Source: Geosiphon pyriformis
Lineage: Eukaryota; Glomeromycota; Glomeromycetes; Archaeosporales; Geosiphonaceae
NCBI GenBank assembly: GCA_016748015.1
Contig: JAAOMT010000697.1
Span: forward strand, 949,152 to 1,013,151
Reading direction: 5' to 3'
DNA length: 64,000 nt
Shown one piece after another: positions 59,301 through 64,000 of this stretch (within the stretch, counting starts at the first letter, position 1; each line of letters begins with the position of its first letter). The notes under the pieces were generated by a model that was given only the letters and a program-made list of their open reading frames with translations, did no database searches and was not told the origin of the DNA. The position numbers and the translations under genes are program-made.

Positions 59301-60375
59301 GAAAATGCAAATTATTTCCAAAATTAATTACGTCTATCATCATTATCCAATCAGTCATGGCAGCCAGAGATGCATGTCTACTACAACTGTGGTAAACAAG
59401 GGCACATCAGAGCCAACTGCCATACTTATAGCAATTCACGATCAGGAAATCAATATAGAAACCCCAATTGCCAGTTCCAGACTTCAAACTATTACCCGAA
59501 TCAAGACCAATACCAACCCACTTATCTGTCTATGATGCACCAACCAATCTATCAACCACCAGTATATTAACCTCTAATTTATCAATTACAGCCACTGGTA
59601 ATTTATCAGCTATAGCCCCAAATAATTTATCAGCCCCAACAACCAATTCAAACACCACTCCAAAACTCCACTCAAATGACATTAGGAAACCCAAGACCTA
59701 GAATTACTCAAAACTGGAAATTGGTGATGGTTGTTCATCAACCAATCTCCAGCTCCTCTTACCAACCACCAGGCTTTTGACAGTGGAATCCAGGTATTGG
59801 TTCCACCCAAAACCCAAACTCTCAGAACTATTTAAGTTTTCTGGTTATCCCAGAAGATGCTACCACCAACAACTCGGAATCCAACCCACCCCAAACAACA
59901 CTCATCAACAATATTCCACCAGCAATGGTCACCAAAAACAAATCTCTCACAGCCATCTTTCTTTTCAAATTGGAGAAAACCATTAACCCACTTTTGTTCA
60001 GTGGAGTAGCACTCGAGGAGAAACTCATCACCACAATATACACTGATGCAAAAGTTGATGATTACTCCATCAAACTGATCCTAGATAGTGGATCAGCTAG
60101 CAGTATCATCACAAGACAACTCATGGATTAATTAGGTCACCAAGTTGATTGTGCTGCCAGCACCAGGATTATTACAGCCAATGGAGTGACCAAAACACCC
60201 ATTGGAGAGATTGATAATTTCTTTATAGAAGTTAACAACATTATAGTACCAATCAAAGTACTTGTCATAGAAGCCACTCAATATCAAGCACTTGTTGAGA
60301 ATGACTGGCTGTTCAAAACCAATGTGACCCTAGATTGGAACACCCAAGAGCTCCAGCTTAGCCAGAATGATTGAC
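59301..60375 (+). pseudogene. Zinc knuckle and aspartic protease of element G
   Basis: The knuckle reads YYNCGKQGHIRANC: its first Cys is Tyr. A Pro/Gln/Tyr-rich linker (MHQPIYQPPVY) follows, then the protease with intact D-S-G (60084-60092) in SIKLILDSGSASSIITRQL, and IGEIDNFFIEVNNIIVPIK, ALVENDWLFKTN. Stops at Gln positions are present. Confidence 0.85.
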
Positions 60376-61420
60376 ACACATGAGTACCAGCCACGTGTAG
60401 CCACTTTAAATCCATCATCACGCCATTACCACCACTTATCAAATTCAAGGAAGAAAAAGTGAAACCCACCTGGGAAGCGTACCAAGTCTTATGGGCCAAT
60501 GTCGACCACAATGAACTGTCACCAATACTCACCTAGGACAACAACAACAACAGAAAGGAGAAAAAAAGAGAAGAACCTACCTGGGAAGCCACCATCAATG
60601 CTTGAACTGACAACAACCAAAGCGAGATGCCACCAATTCTAGATTGGGAAGAAAAGAACAAGAAAAAAGGGAAAAAAAGAGAAGAAAACATATCTGAAGA
60701 AACCACCACTGCAGAAGGAATAACTAGTGGCTGGGAAAGGGAATACTCATGTGAACCAATAAAAAAGCCGCCATATATATCTCTCAAATGCAAGGACTGT
60801 GAGAAGAAACTGTTCTCAATAGGAGCTTAGATAGCGCCAGACAAAGACTACTGGATGCAAACCCATTACTATTGCAAGCCCTGCCATAGGGAATAATATG
60901 ACTACCCAAAAAGACAAGGCAAGTGGGACAATGAACCATGTCTTGCTTACGGCAAACAATTACTCGACGAAAAAATATGGAACGACATTTCTGGTCGAGA
61001 AGGAATGTGTGACACTTTGTGCCAATACATGATCCTCATCAGTGACTGGGTAAGTCATGGTATGCCCATCACAACAGCATGGCACCAAGCTATATCCTGC
61101 CTAGACAGCTATTTACATAACGAGAACAAGATCTGGTGAATGGCCAATGCCAAAGTAGAAGGCACTTCGCCCAGTGAAATTCTAGAGATCAAGAATAACT
61201 CTCCAAAACCAACAGACATTGTTTTGGTTCTTAACCCAAACACCTTTATCGACTTAGAAAACAGCCCAAAAGAATTCCATGAACACTATTAGAATCTAGC
61301 ACCTATGAGAGAAAAGCAAGAGCAATGCTTAGAAGAAATCAACATCTGATTATGTGACTACTGTTTGATTCCATATGACTTCCAATTCTGTAATAAGTGT
61401 AACCTCATCTACAATCTACT
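60376..61420 (+). pseudogene. Cysteine-rich module of element G
   Basis: Charged linker with two WEAYQV-like repeats (TWEAYQVLWANVDHNEL, then TWEATINA) and a KKKGKKREE patch, then SLKCKDCEKKLFSIGA, HYYCKPCHRE, CLAYGKQLLDEKIWND (one Cys lost to Tyr), MCDTLCQYMILISDWV, and LCDYCLIPYDFQFCNKC. Same order as in A, B and C. Stops are present at 60828, 60895 and others. Confidence 0.78.
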
Positions 61421-62630
61421 ACCATGTATGATCTACACAATCCCCAAAGAGAAAAAACCAATTAGCAGCTGCACATTGAAATCAGAATCACCATTCGATC
61501 TTGATTCAAACTCTAACAATGATGACGATGAAAACACCGGTTTTAGTTTTGTTCAATATGGCAATAATAACAATGACAATTCCCACTTAGATTTAAACTT
61601 CAATTTAAAATATGAACAATATATTGTAATCTCTGACCTCACCAGAGAATTGGAACTAAAATGGTTCAGTGACAATAATGAGGGTATCATGCCAGAATGC
61701 ATGCATAATATTGACGCAGGATTTAATCTAAGATATTCCAGAAAAGACACCATCAAATTGGAACCACATTCGCACACCTACATTGATCTAAAAGTAGCAC
61801 TGGAAATTCTAATAACAACTATGATTCAACTAGCATCTAGGAGTAGTTTAGCAAAAAAAGAAATTAATATAAGAGGAGGAATAATTGACGTGGGATATGT
61901 AGAAAATATCATCGCCATGCTACAAAATGACTCTGAAAAGGCCTATATTATAGAGTCAAATGAGAAGATAGCACAGGCAATATTCCTGCCTCCAGTTAAA
62001 ATAGCTCAGTTAGTTTCAGTGAAAAATAGAGAAAAATTAAGGATAACTATGAGAGGGATACAGGGATTTGGATTCATGGGTAGAATAGACATACCAGTCA
62101 ATATGGCAAAAGAAAAAATTATTGGCCAAGGAGAAATTATCTCAACCAGTCAAACAATTTTCATTCCACTATATAGCTGATACATATTAGCAATAGAAAG
62201 GAAAGAGAAGGAGCAAGAACAGATTTTTAAAACAGAAGCAACCCTTTGTGAATCAGGAGAAATTGGACTTATCAATCTACACATACCAGCCAAAAGCCAT
62301 AACCATATCAAAATTCCCATTTACAACAACACCAGAAATATTGTAGAGATACTGGAAGGAACCACTCTTGGATATTTAACCACAGAAATTGAAGATCAAG
62401 CACCAAGCAGCATTCCAGATTTTCTACAGCTTTGTAGATATGTGAACATTACATCACAAACTATCTATGGACAAAACAAATGTTATCTGTTACAGCCAGA
62501 ACAATTAGAACAAATGAACATAAGAAATCTAGACCCACTTGAACAGATGCAATTAAAGATATTACTCAATAATTTCAATAACATCTTTGTTAGTGAAAAC
62601 AAATTTGGCAGAACTGATATTATCTAGCAT
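61421..62630 (+). pseudogene. dUTPase and spacer domain of element G
   Basis: Open reading of 271 codons spans 61365-62180. After an Asn/Asp-rich linker: ELKWFSDNNEGIMPEC, NIDAGFNLRY (1), ASRSSLAKKEI (2), GGIIDVGYVENI (3), NEKIAQAIFLPP (4), GIQGFGFMGR (5, degenerate). The spacer continues to 62627 (CESGEIGLINLHIPA, CYLLQPEQLEQMN, ENKFGRTDII) with one TGA at 62178. The long open frame makes this the best contiguous dUTPase in the A/C/G family. Confidence 0.9.
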
Positions 62631-64000
62631 TAGATCAAGACTGAAGAGGCAATGCCAATTAAACAGCAAGCATATAGGATACCACCAGCCAGCCATAAAA
62701 TCATTCGTCAAGAAATCAACTGAATGCTTGACAATGAGTTAATTCAGTCATCAATGAGCCCATAGTTGTCACTTATAGTACTCATTCATAAGAAAAATGA
62801 AAAAATTTGATTTTGTGTAGACTACAAGAAACTCAATGGTGTAACTTGTGAAGACAGCTATCTAACTCCATAGATACAAAAACTATTCAATGCTTTCAGT
62901 GGAAACAAATAGTTCTCAATGTTAGACTTGGATAGTAGTTACTGACAAGTAGCCATAGATCCAGCTGACAAAGAGAAAACAGCATTCACCACAAGAAAAG
63001 GGAATTTCGAATTTGAAATAATGCCATTCAGCTTAACCAATGCCCCAGCAATCTTCCAATGGCTAATAGAAATTATGTACACTGGCTTATTGTGGAAATC
63101 AGTAGTTGTGTACTTGGACAACACCAATGTATTTTCAAGAACATTTGATGATCATTTCCATCATCTTCAACAAATATTTGAAAGACTGTGACAAACAGGG
63201 TTAAAACTAAATGCTACCAAATGCTTCTTTGACAAAACAGAACTGAAGTTTCTGGGACATATAGTCAGCAAAAATGGTATCAAGACAGACCCAGACAAGA
63301 TAGAAATAGTAAAGAACTTTCCAGTACCAACCAATGTGACTGAACTAAAATTATTCTTGGGATTTGCAAGCTATTATTGTTACTTCATCAAAAACTTTTC
63401 TAAAATAGCTCAGCCACTCAACTATCTACAAACCAAGAATATGAAATATGAATGAATGAAAATGCAACAAAAAGCTTTTGACATTTTAAGAGGAAAGCTT
63501 ATTCAAGTGCCAGTATTGATCTATCCAGATCACAACAAACCATTCATCATTATTACTGATGCATCAGGTCAAGCATTGGGAGCAGTACTATCTCAGAGAA
63601 GACCAAATAGAAGAGAACATCTAATAGCATTTGCCAGCCGAGGTTTGATTTCAGCCAAAAAGAACTATGAAACACCAGAATTAGAATATCTAGCAATCTA
63701 TTGGTTAGTTATAAAATAGAAAAAATACTTGAGCCAAAATTTTGAAGTATATATGAATTACAAAGGATTGACATCACTCCAAAAACAAGAATTTGGAGAT
63801 AAAAGACAATCAAGATGGAAAATGGCACTTGCATCATATAATTATACTATACATTATAAAAAGAGAAAAAACAACGGAAATGCTAACGGTTTGTCATGAA
63901 TGAGACAAATCTAAACATTTCAACCCAAAAATATAACAAAACCAAAACAATATTCACGAAAATATAACAAAAGATGAACACACAAAAATATCAACAACTT
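62631..64000 (+). pseudogene. RT and RNase H of element G (cut by window end)
   Basis: RT with MPFSLTNAPAIFQ, KKLNGVTCEDSYL, catalytic box YLDN (Asn codon 63120-63122), FLGHIVSKNGIKTDPDKIE. At least ten stops, most at Trp and Gln positions, crowd 62620-62945. RNase H (63456-63719 open) keeps ITDASGQALGAVLSQ with catalytic Asp intact, and TPELEYLAIYW with the Glu. The frame runs toward integrase at the window end. Confidence 0.9.

Larger units (their letters stand above)
56760..64000 (+). mobile_element. Element G: Ty3/gypsy with dUTPase, A/C family, runs off the window
   Basis: 5' LTR 56760-57588, then Gag, protease, cysteine-rich module, dUTPase, RT and RNase H to the window end; integrase and 3' LTR lie outside. 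Left flank CTGA (56756-56759) is the presumed target copy. Inserted in the RT gene of element E. Many stops, so it is decayed although it is a late arrival in the nest. Confidence 0.93.

Overview
This 64 kb window looks like nuclear DNA of an early-diverging fungus. It is very AT-rich, has one host gene with short GT..AG introns, and is packed with nested, decayed Ty3/gypsy-type LTR retrotransposons and LINEs. The element types (Ty3-like elements carrying a dUTPase, LINEs with RNase H and a zinc-binding tail) and the base composition suggest an arbuscular mycorrhizal fungus (Glomeromycotina). That assignment is inference, not proof.

Left block (1-17281). Element B lies on the minus strand. 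Its 5' LTR is at 16350-17281, its body runs leftwards and it leaves the window at base 1. B was hit twice. A solo LTR of its own LTR family sits at 15201-16172 in opposite orientation with target duplication GCAG. The complete element A sits at 191-10240 on the plus strand with target duplication TCGG/TCAG. Removing A joins the B reverse transcriptase frame from base 10241 to base 190.

Centre (17282-30392). AT-rich spacer is followed by the only recognisable host gene, DNA topoisomerase III (18322-21761, 14 exons by my model), with two ACGCGT boxes just upstream. More AT-rich spacer follows, then a nearly full-length but broken LINE (LINE1, plus strand, about 22990-29660).

Right block (30393-64000). 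A second LINE copy (LINE2, minus strand) is tail-to-tail with LINE1 and is split by insertions. Element C (34424-52262, minus) is inside LINE2, and element D (39619-47292, minus) is inside the dUTPase domain of C. LINE2 resumes at 52263-52420 and is then cut by element E (from 52421, minus). E is itself cut in its reverse transcriptase by element G (56760 to the end, plus).

A, C and G are one family encoding Gag - protease - cysteine-rich module - dUTPase - RT - RNase H - integrase, apparently in one frame, plus a separate ORF3 just before the 3' LTR (seen in A and C; G runs off the window). B and E share a second LTR family with a related protein order. D is a third family without dUTPase, with gag and pol in different frames joined at a canonical -1 slippery site. 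Most in-frame stops and lost catalytic residues are explained by C:G to T:A transitions, as are the mismatches between target-duplication pairs. This points to cytosine-deamination-type decay. No tRNA, rRNA or CRISPR array was seen.
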